This document shows, one piece after another, positions 1 to 9,227 of a stretch of 64,000 bases of DNA. This DNA comes from Synechococcus sp. PCC 7502. Its GTDB lineage: Bacteria > Cyanobacteriota > Cyanobacteriia > Pseudanabaenales > Pseudanabaenaceae. The first letter of the stretch is position 1. The number at the start of each line of letters is the position of its first letter. Below the pieces are notes generated by a model, which made no database searches, was not told where the DNA came from, and saw only the letters and a list, made by a program, of their open reading frames with translations. A program made the position numbers and the translations under genes. Where the stretch lies: the NCBI RefSeq assembly GCF_000317085.1, contig NC_019702.1:2200394-2264393 (forward strand), in the 5' to 3' direction.

Positions 1-1
1 A

Positions 2-493
2 ATCATTCCTGCAGAATACTTAACTTTGGTTCCTTCCAAGCCTGATGAGTACGAAAAACTAGGTAGTTATGCCATGATTGGGCTACCCGATCGCTTTGGT
101 AAATTCATCCCTGAAGGAGCAGCTAAAACCCCATACCCAATTATTATTGCGGGGGAAAATTTTGGTTGTGGCTCCTCCCGTGAACATGCCCCGATCGCCC
201 TAGGAGCATCTGGGGTAGAAGTAGTAGTGGCACAGTCATACGCCCGAATTTTCTTTAGAAATAGCACTGCCACAGGGGAATTATATCCTTGGGAATCTAT
301 CGATAGGCTTTGCGATCGCTTTAGCACTGGACAGGTAGCAATCCTAGACTTTGACCACAACCAAATTACCAACGAAACTACGGGTGAAGTGTTTGCCCTC
401 AAGCCCCTCGGCGATGTTGCCCCAGTCATTGACGCAGGAGGACTGTTTGCCTACGCCCGTCAGACAGGTATGATTCCTACACTGGCTAAATGA
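2..493 (+). CDS. leuD: 3-isopropylmalate dehydratase small subunit (5' partial)
   Basis: Small (swivel-domain) subunit of isopropylmalate isomerase, which with LeuC converts 2-isopropylmalate to 3-isopropylmalate in leucine synthesis. The reading frame is open from base 2 and encodes IIPAEYLT before the TTG at 26, matching the conserved start of the swivel domain in cyanobacterial LeuD; the true start therefore lies upstream of the window and the TTG is not the start. The family's [13 protein letters not shown] substrate-loop motif is intact. The stop overlaps the ATG of the next small gene by 4 bases (ATGA), suggesting translational coupling. Identification is confident; only the N-terminus is missing. 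Confidence 0.95.
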   Translation: MIPAEYLTLVPSKPDEYEKLGSYAMIGLPDRFGKFIPEGAAKTPYPIIIAGENFGCGSSREHAPIALGASGVEVVVAQSYARIFFRNSTATGELYPWESIDRLCDRFSTGQVAILDFDHNQITNETTGEVFALKPLGDVAPVIDAGGLFAYARQTGMIPTLAK

Positions 494-642
494 GCTACAA
501 GGGCAATAAATTCCATCTACCTACTAAAATTTGTGTCACCTGTGGCAAACCTTTTACTTGGCGCAAAAAATGGGAAAGATGTTGGGATGAGGTTAAGTAT
601 TGTAGCGATCGCTGTCGCAGGCAAAAATCTACTAATACCTAG
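490..642 (+). CDS. DUF2256 small zinc-finger-like protein (50 aa)
   Basis: A 50-residue basic protein starting [20 protein letters not shown]. Cysteines at 15, 18, 31, 38 and 42 are arranged as CxxC...C...CxxxC, with the [11 protein letters not shown] core typical of the DUF2256 family. The cysteines suggest a small zinc-binding fold, possibly nucleic-acid or protein binding, but the family has no established role that I know of. The ATG overlaps the leuD stop in the frame ATGA, so it is probably translated by re-initiation from leuD. The TAG stop is at 640-642. It is too short for most ORF filters but is clearly a family member. Confidence 0.88.
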   Translation: MSYKGNKFHLPTKICVTCGKPFTWRKKWERCWDEVKYCSDRCRRQKSTNT

Positions 643-708
643 TAAAAGCTTCACTAAAGTTCGAGATATTTACAACAAAGTTGAGGTTACTAATTCCCCA
701 TAGAAATT

Positions 709-1584
709 ATGAATAAAGCCGCACTGCCACGATTACCGCAATGGCTAAGACCTAAAATTGGTAGGGCAAGTGAGATTTCGACTGTGCAGCAGATTATTAA
801 ATCTCGAAATATTCACACCATTTGCGAGGAAGGTAGATGTCCTAATCGGGCGGAATGCTATGCCAATAAGACAGCAACTTTTTTGTTAATGGGAGCAACC
901 TGTACCCGTAATTGTGGCTTTTGCCAAGTGGATAAAGGTCATGCCCCGATCGCTTTAGATCAAGATGAACCGCGTAAAATAGCAGAGGCGATCGCTTTAC
1001 TAGGACTGGAGTATGTAGTTTTAACTTCCGTTGCCCGTGATGATTTATCCGATCAGGGTGCTAAGCATTTTGTGGATGTGATGCAGGCAATTCGCCAGAT
1101 TAACTCCAAACACAAACCAGAGATTAAAATAGAGGTTTTGACCCCAGACTTTAGAGGCGATCGTACCTGCATCGAAACCGTAGTTAAAGCATTACCCGTA
1201 TGTTACAACCATAATATTGAAACAGTACAGCGATTACAGGGTGTGGTGCGGCGAGGTGCTAAATACGATCGCTCCCTTGGGGTACTACAAACCGTGAAAG
1301 AACTAAATCCTCAGATCAAAACCAAGTCTGGATTAATGGTGGGTCATGGTGAAACTGCTCAAGAAATTAGAGAAACCATGATTGATCTGCGTACTGTTGG
1401 CGTTGATCACCTTACCATTGGGCAGTATCTGCAACCTAGCCTAGAGCATTTACCCGTTCGTAAATATTGGACACCTGCGGAATTTATAGAATTAAAAGTG
1501 ATCGCCCTTGAAATTGGCTTTACCCATGTGGAATCAGGGGCATTGGTACGCAGTTCCTATCACGCTGGACACTATTTTGATTAA
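709..1584 (+). CDS. lipA: Lipoyl synthase (radical SAM)
   Basis: Inserts two sulfur atoms into the octanoyl chain on lipoyl-carrier proteins, using S-adenosylmethionine. At 291 aa it has the usual family length. It has the N-terminal auxiliary-cluster cysteines C39, C44 and C50, the radical-SAM CxxxCxxC at C65, C69 and C72 ([10 protein letters not shown]), and the C-terminal RSSYHAG tail whose serine ligates the auxiliary cluster. The ATG at 709 is the first in frame. Cyanobacteria often carry two LipA paralogues; which one this is cannot be told here. It stands alone, 66 bases after the DUF2256 gene. Confidence 0.95.
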   Translation: MNKAALPRLPQWLRPKIGRASEISTVQQIIKSRNIHTICEEGRCPNRAECYANKTATFLLMGATCTRNCGFCQVDKGHAPIALDQDEPRKIAEAIALLGLEYVVLTSVARDDLSDQGAKHFVDVMQAIRQINSKHKPEIKIEVLTPDFRGDRTCIETVVKALPVCYNHNIETVQRLQGVVRRGAKYDRSLGVLQTVKELNPQIKTKSGLMVGHGETAQEIRETMIDLRTVGVDHLTIGQYLQPSLEHLPVRKYWTPAEFIELKVIALEIGFTHVESGALVRSSYHAGHYFD

Positions 1585-1632
1585 TTTCTGATAAATTCTA
1601 GAATTAAATTCTTCTCTAGCTTTCTTATCAAT

Positions 1633-2241
1633 TCAATTTGGAGATTTTAAGCGAATGAGCCATGATAATTTCTTTTGCTTTAAATCTGGACAATCAACAA
1701 TAAAGTTATTAATTTCCAAGGGCAATTGTTTCTTACTTTTAGCTCTTCTTAGCTTTTCCTCGGAGCAGCCTAAAATATTTGCAGCTTCGGCGGTACTCCA
1801 AAAGCGCATAGTCAAGTTTGGCGGTGGATTCTGAAGTTTTGTCGCAATCTGATCCCAAGTATGAACATAGGCATCTGTAGCTTCTTCGTGGGCAATTACG
1901 ACAACTTGCTCTGGGGAAACTTCGGGATCGGAGATCGCTTCACTGGATTCATTGGGACTATAAATCTCCGTATCCACATAAACTGTAAAATTAAGGAGGT
2001 CTTCCCAACTTTTAACATCAGCAGCATCACTACCAATTTCTGCGTTATTAATTAAGTTAGAGTTTGAAAAACTAGAGGCTAAATTGGGCTTAGAGTCAGT
2101 CTGTTTAAGACGGGATATTAGCTCTTCTAAAACCTCGGCGATCGCTCCATGATTTTCGGGACTATAAAGACTGCTTAGTTCTTCAATTAAAGTTCTAAGT
2201 TCTATGGGTATAAAAAACTCTGGCTGTGAATCTTTTACCAC
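1633..2241 (-). CDS. Hypothetical protein with C-terminal helix-turn-helix-like region
   Basis: This 202-aa protein is not a family I recognise. The N-terminal ~50 residues are predicted helical (IELRTLIEELSSLY), followed by an acidic, Ser/Asn-rich middle. The last ~55 residues (FWSTAEAANILGCSEEKLRR) look like a MerR/excisionase-type winged helix-turn-helix, where a helix with AEAANILGCS precedes a recognition helix. A DNA-binding or adaptor role is inferred only from that pattern. It is convergent with lipA and transcribed alone. No signal peptide or membrane segment is visible. Confidence 0.6.
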   Translation of the reverse strand: MVKDSQPEFFIPIELRTLIEELSSLYSPENHGAIAEVLEELISRLKQTDSKPNLASSFSNSNLINNAEIGSDAADVKSWEDLLNFTVYVDTEIYSPNESSEAISDPEVSPEQVVVIAHEEATDAYVHTWDQIATKLQNPPPNLTMRFWSTAEAANILGCSEEKLRRAKSKKQLPLEINNFIVDCPDLKQKKLSWLIRLKSPN

Positions 2242-2360
2242 AGTAATACCTTAATACCTTCTTAATTTAATGCCTGTGGATAAATGTCGATATTTTACTA
2301 TAGAGTTTCTCAGTTGGTAAGAGTTAAATTTTGTACCCCACTTTAAAAATAAAATAAAAA

Positions 2361-2930
2361 CTAAAAATTAAAAATGGCTTGTTCGAGTTCAGCTAAAGCC
2401 GTTGCTAAATCATTATTAATAATTACTTGATCAAATTCCCCACTCGCTGCTATTTCCACCTGAGCATGATCTAAACGACGGGCGATCGCAGATTCATCAT
2501 CTTGGGAACGTTGGCGCAATCGTTGTTCTAATACCTGCATTGACGGTGGGGCAATAAATATTTTTTGAGCATCGGGATAGCTTTGGGAAATTTGCCTAGC
2601 TCCTTTTAGTTCTATTTCAAGAATCACAATTTTGGCTTGGGCGATCGCAGCTTCTACGGGTTCCCTCGGTGTGCCGTACAAGTTACCAGCATATTCTGCC
2701 CATTCCAGAAACATACATGCTGCTTGCTTTTGCTCAAATTCTGTCCGACTATAAAAAAAATAATTTACCCCATCTGTTTCTCCGTCTCGGGGGGGACGAG
2801 TTGTACCTGATACAGAAAATACAAACTGTTCAGGATACTTAGTGGCTAGGGCATTAAGCAATGTTCCTTTGCCCACCCCACTAGGACCTGTAACTACCAG
2901 CAACTTCCCTTTTTTATTCTGGTATGACAT
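2361..2930 (-). CDS. gmk: Guanylate kinase
   Basis: Phosphorylates GMP to GDP with ATP in purine nucleotide synthesis. The P-loop [11 protein letters not shown] lies near the N-terminus. The GMP-binding segment [19 protein letters not shown] and the lid-region arginines [11 protein letters not shown] are intact. The open frame runs up to 2999, but that would place about 70 bases inside remA; the ATG at 2930 (MSYQNKKGK) gives 189 aa, the normal size. The ATG at 2939 is an alternative. Either start overlaps the end of remA, so the pair is probably translationally coupled. The remA-gmk order is common in cyanobacteria and Firmicutes. Confidence 0.93.
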   Translation of the reverse strand: MSYQNKKGKLLVVTGPSGVGKGTLLNALATKYPEQFVFSVSGTTRPPRDGETDGVNYFFYSRTEFEQKQAACMFLEWAEYAGNLYGTPREPVEAAIAQAKIVILEIELKGARQISQSYPDAQKIFIAPPSMQVLEQRLRQRSQDDESAIARRLDHAQVEIAASGEFDQVIINNDLATALAELEQAIFNF

Positions 2931-3183
2931 CCTTGACATCTTTGGCAGCAATAAATCGATTGGCAACGGTTTCAGGTTGAATAGCGGATAAAACCACATG
3001 CTCAGAGTCGGTTATGATTACAGCACGAGTGCGGCGACCATAGGTAGCATCGATTAAATGTCCCCGTTCCCGTGCATCGGTAATAATGCGTTTGATTGGC
3101 GCAGATTCGGGGCTAACGATCGCCACCACTCTACCAGCAGCAACGATATTTCCGAAGCCAATATTGATTAGCTTGATGTCCAT
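2914..3183 (-). CDS. remA: RemA-family regulatory protein (DUF370)
   Basis: An 89-aa protein starting [20 protein letters not shown], with the [11 protein letters not shown] segment and the [17 protein letters not shown] core characteristic of the RemA/DUF370 family. In Bacillus RemA is a DNA-binding activator of matrix genes that forms oligomeric rings; its role in cyanobacteria is not established. It sits directly upstream of gmk and overlaps it by 17 bases. About 278 bases without a gene precede it and must contain the promoter of the remA-gmk unit; no clear operator was seen there. Confidence 0.88.
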   Translation of the reverse strand: MDIKLINIGFGNIVAAGRVVAIVSPESAPIKRIITDARERGHLIDATYGRRTRAVIITDSEHVVLSAIQPETVANRFIAAKDVKDVIPE

Positions 3184-3461
3184 ATTAATAAAAGATTTAT
3201 GAGAGATTAATGGAATAAATAAGTAAATTTTTGATTAAAGCCTGATCATTATAGGATTAAACGAAACTAATCTTGAGCTTTAGTCGTGTTTTTTAACTTT
3301 AAGCAAGTACCATTAATCATCTTCAAATTAAGCATTCAAAATATCCTTAAAAAATAGTCATATCGTTCATCAGTTAGTCACTTGAAGCAAAAATAATATC
3401 CTCAAATATTTCTGTAACTTTGGCAAAACTGATCCCATATTTTTAGATATTTTATTGGGTT

Positions 3462-4361
3462 TTATGGTCGTTCATGGATAAACCAGCGATCGAGTTTCAG
3501 TAAAGCCCTTGCATGATTGCGGATTGATACTCCAGGTAAAAATGTAGTACATGGGGCTAAAGCTACCTGTTGCCATGCCAGTTCAAATGCCTTATTGAAA
3601 TCTGTAGGTGGACGTTCCACAAAAAATTGCAACATGGTGCCATAATGACAAACTAATTCCGCTCCGAAGTCTCGATGCCATTGTCTGATTAGAGGTATTG
3701 CATGTTTAGAACCACCAAACCATGATAAATAGGCTAGGGCATTCCAACTATGGGGATTTGGTAATAAAACTAATACTAAAGCTTGATCTCTAGGCTCAAA
3801 CCAATCTTGATAGCCTAAGTCTATAGTTGGAGTCAAGTTATGCTGCTGTTCCCATTTAAGTAAATAACGCTCGACATCAACAATTGTCTGAATTTCTTTT
3901 GAGCCCCAAATTTCTGATTCTGAAGGAATTATGCCAAACTTAGACTCAGTATTTTCTAGTTCAAATTGAAGCTGTTTTCTTAAATTGTGAGTAAAAGTTT
4001 GCGATTCAGATCTTAAACACTCAGCCAAGTAATCGTCATTATATAAATCTACCCTAGCAATCATTGCCTCTGGGGATAACTGTTCGGGGTATTCTTCATC
4101 AAAATAAAATCGACTAAATAAATCAGCATCAAGCATAGACTGTTCCCAAGTGCTAAGGTTTCTCCCCCACGAGGTAGTTATAACTGGGTATCTTTGGGTT
4201 TGAGCTAGATGACTTTTAAGCAATTTCCAGGCTGCAATCTTATTTTCTGGGGTAATAGCAATAGCGATCGCCACATCTTTAGTTCTAGGAATTTCCAGTT
4301 CCATCATCTGGGCATGTGCCAAAAATGATCCTTGTAGCAGTGCCTGTATATCTTTAAGCAT
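3462..4361 (-). CDS. DUF4253 domain protein
   Basis: A 299-aa soluble protein. The C-terminal half carries the DUF4253 pattern: a WNALAYLSWFGGSKHA segment, then IRQWHRDFGAELVCHYGT, then FVERPPTDFNKAFELAWQQ, ending in the CTTF region where the family usually has an acidic or cysteine-containing stretch. The N-terminal half, which includes VITTSWGRNLSTWEQ, is also typical of these proteins. The function is not established. No transmembrane or signal sequence is seen. It is a single gene, upstream of and divergent from tRNA-Ser. Confidence 0.75.
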   Translation of the reverse strand: MLKDIQALLQGSFLAHAQMMELEIPRTKDVAIAIAITPENKIAAWKLLKSHLAQTQRYPVITTSWGRNLSTWEQSMLDADLFSRFYFDEEYPEQLSPEAMIARVDLYNDDYLAECLRSESQTFTHNLRKQLQFELENTESKFGIIPSESEIWGSKEIQTIVDVERYLLKWEQQHNLTPTIDLGYQDWFEPRDQALVLVLLPNPHSWNALAYLSWFGGSKHAIPLIRQWHRDFGAELVCHYGTMLQFFVERPPTDFNKAFELAWQQVALAPCTTFLPGVSIRNHARALLKLDRWFIHERP

Positions 4362-4469
4362 TTTTTGGGGTTTCTAAAGTTTAATTAAGTTTAGTATCAG
4401 GAATGAAGAGACAGTAAAAATATTTGCACTCAAGAATTGAAATCTGATAAAGTATTAGTCCTACAATTA

Positions 4470-4561
4470 GGAGAGGTGGCAGAGTGGTCGAATGCGGCAG
4501 ATTGCTAATCTGTTGTACGGCAGGTAACTCCGTACCGAGGGTTCAAATCCCTCCCTCTCCG
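4470..4561 (+). tRNA. tRNA-Ser (GCU)
   Basis: Class II tRNA of 92 bases. The acceptor stem is GGAGAGG (4470-4476) with CCTCTCC (4554-4560) and discriminator G4561. The anticodon loop TTGCTAA gives anticodon GCU at 4504-4506, reading AGC/AGU. A long variable arm (tgtacggcaggtaactccgta region) is typical of tRNA-Ser, and the T-loop is GGTTCAAATCC. CCA is not encoded. Confidence 0.96.
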
Positions 4562-4598
4562 TTCTTTATCCTAATTAATACTAAATTAATGCTAACTA

Positions 4599-4820
4599 AT
4601 GGTGGATGTCATGACTACTTTACAGCCAGAAATTGATATCGCCAAGCTTACCCCAGCCGATGTTGCGAATTTAGCGGCTCGGTTAGAAAAAGATGATTAT
4701 GATAATGCCTTTGATGGTTTAAGAGATTGGCATTTATTGCGATCGCTACTATTTCACCGTGCGGATTTGATTGAACCTTACTATCACCTCTTGGATATAG
4801 AAACCTACGACGAGTGTTAA
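4599..4820 (+). CDS. DUF2555-like small cyanobacterial protein
   Basis: An acidic 73-aa protein with the cyanobacterial signature TPADVANLAARLEKDDY, followed by NAFDGLRDWHLLRSLLFHR and ending near YHLLDIETYDEC. It resembles the DUF2555 family, found in cyanobacteria and of unknown function. The ATG at 4599 is used here; a second in-frame ATG at 4611 (MTTLQPE) is equally possible. It begins 38 bases after tRNA-Ser(GCU) and is convergent with the RDD gene, leaving only 9 bases between stops. Confidence 0.75.
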   Translation: MVDVMTTLQPEIDIAKLTPADVANLAARLEKDDYDNAFDGLRDWHLLRSLLFHRADLIEPYYHLLDIETYDEC

Positions 4821-4829
4821 TTGTGCTGA

Positions 4830-5597
4830 TTAATTTTGTTGTTGATATGCTAAATATACTGCTTCTAAAAATAGCTCGGAGCTAACTTGCGGTGGTACTG
4901 TTTCTAAACTAATTAACTCCTTGAGTTGCTTACCAAGTTTACGACTTAATTCTAGTCTGGCACTAGGCTCCATGTCTTTGCGCCGTTTTAGGTATTCCTT
5001 AATTACCGCAAAGTCATCGGGTAATAGTGCAGTAACATCAGCTTCTTCTAGTAATTGATTTGCTATAGCTTGAGCTTGATCGGAGATTACAAATTTATCA
5101 GGGTTATTACTGCGCCGTTCCTCTTGAACCACAATGGTGCCAGCCACCCAATCCCCAAGGCGTTTTTCCTTGGCGTTAAACACAATAAATATTGCCCCTA
5201 GGGAAAAAGTATCATCAATGGGTCTGAGCAAAGCCCGTAAAGTTGCCTGTTGAATGCCAATGGGTTTACCATTATCTTGAATAACCCGAATTTTAACGAA
5301 GCGTTTCCCTGGTGTTTGCCCTTGCCACAGGGTTTCAAAAAATACAAAATAGCCGACATAGATAAAGAATGTTAAGAGCAAGGTAATAGCAAAAGCCCAA
5401 GCACCAAACTGGGATGCAATATTTGCAGGAATTTGGGTAGAGAGTATCCCCCAAGTGAACAGCACCACAATTAAAATACTGCCCCAGACTAGGTAATCAA
5501 TCATTAGAGCCAATGCCCGATTACCGATCCCTGCTAGGGTGAATTCCAGTTCAACGCTTTCTGGGGTGGAGAGGGTGACTTGATTAAAAAATCGCAT
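4830..5597 (-). CDS. RDD family membrane protein
   Basis: A 255-aa integral membrane protein. The N-terminus MRFFNQVTLSTPESVELEFTL precedes the RDD core: GNRALALMIDYLVW with R..D, a second membrane segment around residues 70-100, and the FVKIRVIQDNGKPIG...RALLRPID motif after it. The C-terminal ~80 residues are cytoplasmic and charged. RDD proteins are of mostly unknown function, and some are proposed ion transporters. It lies 33 bases downstream of the 5631-6443 membrane protein, which faces the SpoIIM-like gene divergently. RDD and SpoIIM/DUF95 genes often cluster together, so a shared membrane role is inferred. Confidence 0.88.
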   Translation of the reverse strand: MRFFNQVTLSTPESVELEFTLAGIGNRALALMIDYLVWGSILIVVLFTWGILSTQIPANIASQFGAWAFAITLLLTFFIYVGYFVFFETLWQGQTPGKRFVKIRVIQDNGKPIGIQQATLRALLRPIDDTFSLGAIFIVFNAKEKRLGDWVAGTIVVQEERRSNNPDKFVISDQAQAIANQLLEEADVTALLPDDFAVIKEYLKRRKDMEPSARLELSRKLGKQLKELISLETVPPQVSSELFLEAVYLAYQQQN

Positions 5598-5630
5598 ATT
5601 GTTTTTAATTCTAGGTGTTTAGCTTAGATA

Positions 5631-6443
5631 TTAGGTTTCAGAATCTCGCAGTTGCAAATCTAATCCCTCGCGGCGATTACGCAGATCAAAGAAGATTACG
5701 GCTTTAATTGCCTGCCAAAAGGGCATGACTAAGGCACCACCACCTAAGCTAAAGATCAACGAGATGGCATACACAACCCAATAGGCTGAAGAACTGGGAT
5801 CAAAGGAGATGAGGGCAATCTGGGGAACCACTCCCGTCACACTTTGAATGGGAATTGTGACTAAAAAAGCTACAAGTATAATTCCTTGAATTCTCCCAAT
5901 TGAAGCTTTTGTTAATTGCCAACTTCTTTGCATACTGGTGCCGACCTTAAAACCAGTTTCTACTGCTAAGGGTAATTCCGCCACAAACCAACGGGAAATT
6001 AACCCCACCACCACAATGATCGTTAAAATAAACATACCAAGGGTGAATAAGCCAATGAGAATAGCAGCAATCACTCCCGATTTGGATAGAAGGCTTAAGG
6101 CTGTGAAGGCAATTGCAAAAAACAGGAAATAGAAACCTAAATACACCAAAAATATACGAATCCCTATGGCGATCGCTAATATAATAAATGACCAAAACTT
6201 CTTATTAACTTGGTTTCGAGCTTCACTATTAGACTCTGGCTGTCCCGTTAATTCCCCAAAGCAAAGGCGACAAACTAGGGCAGATTCAGCAAAACACCTT
6301 GCCCAGCCGTAAATAGGGATTAGCAGCCATAGATGGGCAAATATGGAGAGGCGTAAATATCGCCAAAAATTGGAACTATAAAGTCGAATTGAAGCATTAA
6401 CTACGTTGCCAATTGTTAGAAGCCCAAGGGGTTTGCTGGTCAT
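5631..6443 (-). CDS. Multi-pass membrane protein of the RDD/SpoIIM cluster
   Basis: A 270-aa protein with about six hydrophobic segments. The motif TIGNVVNASIRLYSSNFWRYLRLS at the N-terminus resembles the start of the glycerophosphodiester phosphodiesterase membrane-domain/DUF975-like proteins that accompany RDD and SpoIIM genes. No catalytic residues are visible. It is probably co-transcribed with the RDD gene 33 bases downstream and is divergent from the SpoIIM-like gene across a 77-base shared promoter region. A function is not known; an envelope-related role is inferred from context only. Confidence 0.7.
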   Translation of the reverse strand: MTSKPLGLLTIGNVVNASIRLYSSNFWRYLRLSIFAHLWLLIPIYGWARCFAESALVCRLCFGELTGQPESNSEARNQVNKKFWSFIILAIAIGIRIFLVYLGFYFLFFAIAFTALSLLSKSGVIAAILIGLFTLGMFILTIIVVVGLISRWFVAELPLAVETGFKVGTSMQRSWQLTKASIGRIQGIILVAFLVTIPIQSVTGVVPQIALISFDPSSSAYWVVYAISLIFSLGGGALVMPFWQAIKAVIFFDLRNRREGLDLQLRDSET

Positions 6444-6520
6444 TTATTTAGAGCGGTATTAAAGTGGTAGTAGTTAGAATTAATATAAGGGATTTAGGGT
6501 GAGGCAGGAATTAAAAATTC

Positions 6521-7480
6521 ATGAATATACAACGGTGGATTGCTAGGCGAGAGACAAACTGGAGGCAACTGGAGCAGCTATTAACCCAAGTAGAAAAGCG
6601 TGGTTTGAAATCCTTAAATGCGGGTGAAATTGGGATTTTGGCAAGTTTATATCGTTCGGTTTCCGCAGATTTGGCAAGGGCAAGAACTCACAATGTTGGT
6701 AATACTTTAATTCAAGACCTGCAAACTCTAACAGCAAGGAGCTATAACCAGATTTATCAAGGCGATCGCCAAAAGGATACAAATGCCATTAAAGATTTCT
6801 ATATATGGGGACTACCCTCTGTAATTCAGCAAACATGGGGCTACATTGCGGTGGCGTTTGGTATATTCCTATTAGGAGCTTTAGTGGCTTGGTGGTTTTC
6901 ATGGCAGGACCCGATGTTTATGGCTTTGGTTGTACCTGAAGGATTAATTAGAATGGTGCGCGATCGCCATGAGCTATGGATGGGTTCGATCCTAGGCAAT
7001 GAACCTTTAGCATCTAGTAACATCATGATTAATAACATGGCGGTGTCTTTTAATGCGATTGCTGGGGGGATTACAGGGGGAGTATTTAGTGCTTACTTAC
7101 TATTTTTTAATGGTTTATTAATTGGAGCGATCGCAGTTTTAGTGGGGCAGAATGGTCTGGCATTTCCCTTTTGGGCGTTTGTATTTCCACATGGCTCCTT
7201 GGAATTACCCGCAATTTTTATCGCAGGGGGGGCAGGCTTATTAATTGCGAGGGCGTTACTCTTACCAGGGCAGTATCGGCGGGTAGATGCCTTTAGGGTG
7301 TATGGTTCCCAAGCGGCACAACTGGTCTATGGCATTATTCCCATGTTATTGATTGCAGGAGCAATCGAAGGCTTTATTTCGCCTAATCCTGCCATTCCCG
7401 ATTTACTAAAATATGCCATTGGCATGCTGCTGTTTGTGTTGTTAATCCTTTACTGTCAACGGCAACAACAACCAGATTAG
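6521..7480 (+). CDS. Stage II sporulation protein M family (DUF95) membrane protein
   Basis: A 319-aa membrane protein. The N-terminal cytoplasmic part ([20 protein letters not shown]) and the helical segment with [11 protein letters not shown] are characteristic of the SpoIIM/DUF95 family. Hydrophobic segments follow from about residue 105, with the conserved [17 protein letters not shown] and [19 protein letters not shown] motifs. In spore formers SpoIIM takes part in septal peptidoglycan degradation; in non-spore formers such as cyanobacteria the role is unknown. It is divergent from the 5631-6443/RDD pair, together forming one cluster. Confidence 0.88.
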   Translation: MNIQRWIARRETNWRQLEQLLTQVEKRGLKSLNAGEIGILASLYRSVSADLARARTHNVGNTLIQDLQTLTARSYNQIYQGDRQKDTNAIKDFYIWGLPSVIQQTWGYIAVAFGIFLLGALVAWWFSWQDPMFMALVVPEGLIRMVRDRHELWMGSILGNEPLASSNIMINNMAVSFNAIAGGITGGVFSAYLLFFNGLLIGAIAVLVGQNGLAFPFWAFVFPHGSLELPAIFIAGGAGLLIARALLLPGQYRRVDAFRVYGSQAAQLVYGIIPMLLIAGAIEGFISPNPAIPDLLKYAIGMLLFVLLILYCQRQQQPD

Positions 7481-7541
7481 GCTAAAATTTAGGTCAAGGT
7501 TTATTTTTTGCACCAAGCCTAATCAAGCTTTAGATACAAAC

Positions 7542-8522
7542 ATGTCCGATCGCCCCATCCTCCTTGACTTTGAAAAGCCCATCGTTGAGCTAGAAAATCG
7601 TATTGATCAAATTCGCAATCTCGCTAAAGAAAATGGAGTTGATGTGAGCGATCAAATTCAACAACTAGAAAAGCGTGCCGATCAACTGCGCCGAGAAATA
7701 TTTACAACCCTATCGCCCATCCAAAGAATTCAAATTGCTCGTCATCCCCGCCGTCCCAGCACCTTGGATTATATTCAAGCAATTACCGATGAATGGATAG
7801 AACTCCACGGCGATCGCCACGGTAATGATGATCCTGCCCTTGTGGGTGGTATTGCCAAGCTGAATGGTCAGGGCTGTTTAATTTTGGGACACCAAAAGGG
7901 TAGAGATACTAAAGATAATGTGGCGCGTAACTTTGGAATGGCATCACCCGGTGGCTATCGCAAGGCATTAAGGCTGATGGAACATGCCAATCGGTTTGGG
8001 ATGCCAATTATTACTTTTATTGATACCCCCGGGGCATATCCGGGTATTGCAGCAGAGGAACAGGGACAGGGTGAGGCGATCGCTGTGAATTTACGCGAGA
8101 TGTTTAATTTTGAAGTCCCAATTATCTGCACTGTGATTGGTGAAGGTGGATCGGGTGGAGCATTGGGCATTGGCGTAGGGGATCACATTATGATGTTTGA
8201 AAATTCCGTATATTCAGTGATTTCTCCCGAAGGTTGTGCGGCAATTTTATGGAAGGATGCCACGAAAGCGAATAAAGCAGCAGAGGCATTGCGGATTACA
8301 GCTTTTGACTTAAAGCAACTGGGCATTGTGGATGAAGTCCTATCAGAACCCGATGGAGGAGCGCATCGATCGCCACTGCAAACAGCCCAAACCCTAAAAG
8401 CGGCAATTATTAATAATTTGGCAAAACTCAACCTCATGACTAAAAGCGATCGCCAAGAGCGCAGGTATCAAAAATTTCGCAAAATGGGAGTATTTCTGGA
8501 ACTAGAGCGTGAGCTAAATTAG
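7542..8522 (+). CDS. accA: Acetyl-CoA carboxylase carboxyltransferase subunit alpha
   Basis: With AccD it transfers the carboxyl group from carboxybiotin to acetyl-CoA, the first committed step of fatty acid synthesis. At 326 aa it has the usual length. The N-terminal helix [18 protein letters not shown], the crotonase-like core with [16 protein letters not shown] and [20 protein letters not shown], and the oxyanion segment [15 protein letters not shown] are intact, as is the [12 protein letters not shown] helix. The ATG at 7542 starts [13 protein letters not shown], as in other cyanobacteria. The YkgJ-type gene follows 24 bases downstream. Confidence 0.97.
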   Translation: MSDRPILLDFEKPIVELENRIDQIRNLAKENGVDVSDQIQQLEKRADQLRREIFTTLSPIQRIQIARHPRRPSTLDYIQAITDEWIELHGDRHGNDDPALVGGIAKLNGQGCLILGHQKGRDTKDNVARNFGMASPGGYRKALRLMEHANRFGMPIITFIDTPGAYPGIAAEEQGQGEAIAVNLREMFNFEVPIICTVIGEGGSGGALGIGVGDHIMMFENSVYSVISPEGCAAILWKDATKANKAAEALRITAFDLKQLGIVDEVLSEPDGGAHRSPLQTAQTLKAAIINNLAKLNLMTKSDRQERRYQKFRKMGVFLELERELN

Positions 8523-8546
8523 GCTTGACTGTATTCCCAAAACTAT

Positions 8547-9107
8547 ATGCTGGAACTCATCGATCAAATTAACAAAATCTATAGAGCGATCGATCAACAG
8601 ATAGAAGTCTTACAACAGGCATCGGGTTTGCAATGTCCTAGCGGCTGCGGTAAATGCTGCGAAAATCCTCAAGTGGAAACTACAGTTCTTGAAGTTCTAC
8701 CTCTAGCATTAGAGTTAGTGCAAAGAGATGAGGCTGAATATTGGTTAGAACAGGCTGCCCATGCTAACCACTCAGGAGTCTGTATTTTTTATCAGCCCGA
8801 TCACCTAGTTGCAGGTAATGGACGTTGTGGCGTATATGCTTGGCGACCCTCCCTGTGTCGATTGTTTGGTTTTGCCAGTATTACCAATAAGCATGGGCAG
8901 TCAGAATTAGCAGCTTGTAAAATTCATAAACAAACTATGCCCGAAGTGCTGGCAACATTACCCATAGAACTAGCTCCCAATTTTAGTGACTACTCCATGC
9001 AGTTGCGAAACCTGAACCCCGATCAAAGTGATTTACTGCCAATTAATACCGCTATGGCGATCGCTATCAATAAAGTTGGGTTGCTGCGAGATTATCAAGA
9101 TTATTAA
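8547..9107 (+). CDS. YkgJ-type cysteine-cluster protein
   Basis: A 186-aa protein with the YkgJ (CxxxCxxCC) metal-site signature: C30, C34, C37 and C38 in QCPSGCGKCCENP. Later cysteines follow in GVCIFYQ, GRCGVYAWRPSLCRLFG and AACKIH. The family is predicted to bind zinc or an Fe-S cluster; its biochemical role is not firmly known. The gene follows accA by 24 bases and may be co-transcribed. Length and motifs are complete. Confidence 0.85.
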   Translation: MLELIDQINKIYRAIDQQIEVLQQASGLQCPSGCGKCCENPQVETTVLEVLPLALELVQRDEAEYWLEQAAHANHSGVCIFYQPDHLVAGNGRCGVYAWRPSLCRLFGFASITNKHGQSELAACKIHKQTMPEVLATLPIELAPNFSDYSMQLRNLNPDQSDLLPINTAMAIAINKVGLLRDYQDY

Positions 9108-9137
9108 GACTGGGATTAAATTCCCATAAAATTCACT

Positions 9138-9160
9138 AAAAAAGGAGGTTATGAGCCTCC
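9138..9160 (-). terminator. Rho-independent terminator for the 10714-11856/9228-10703 unit
   Basis: Read on the minus strand, GGAGG and CCTCC flank a 7-base loop and are followed by six T residues. It lies about 70 bases past the stop of the cyclic-nucleotide-binding/methyltransferase gene. On the plus strand the stem has no T-run, so the direction is minus. Confidence 0.7.
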
Positions 9161-9227
9161 CTTGAAACTGTTAGATATTTTTTATTTCTAGACTACTAGT
9201 GGATCGTAAATAAAGTACTTGCGAGGC

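Noticed and set aside
2361-2999. Guanylate kinase started at 2999 with a 23-residue N-terminal extension
   Set aside because: The extension is the remA gene read in another frame; the family start fits 2930.
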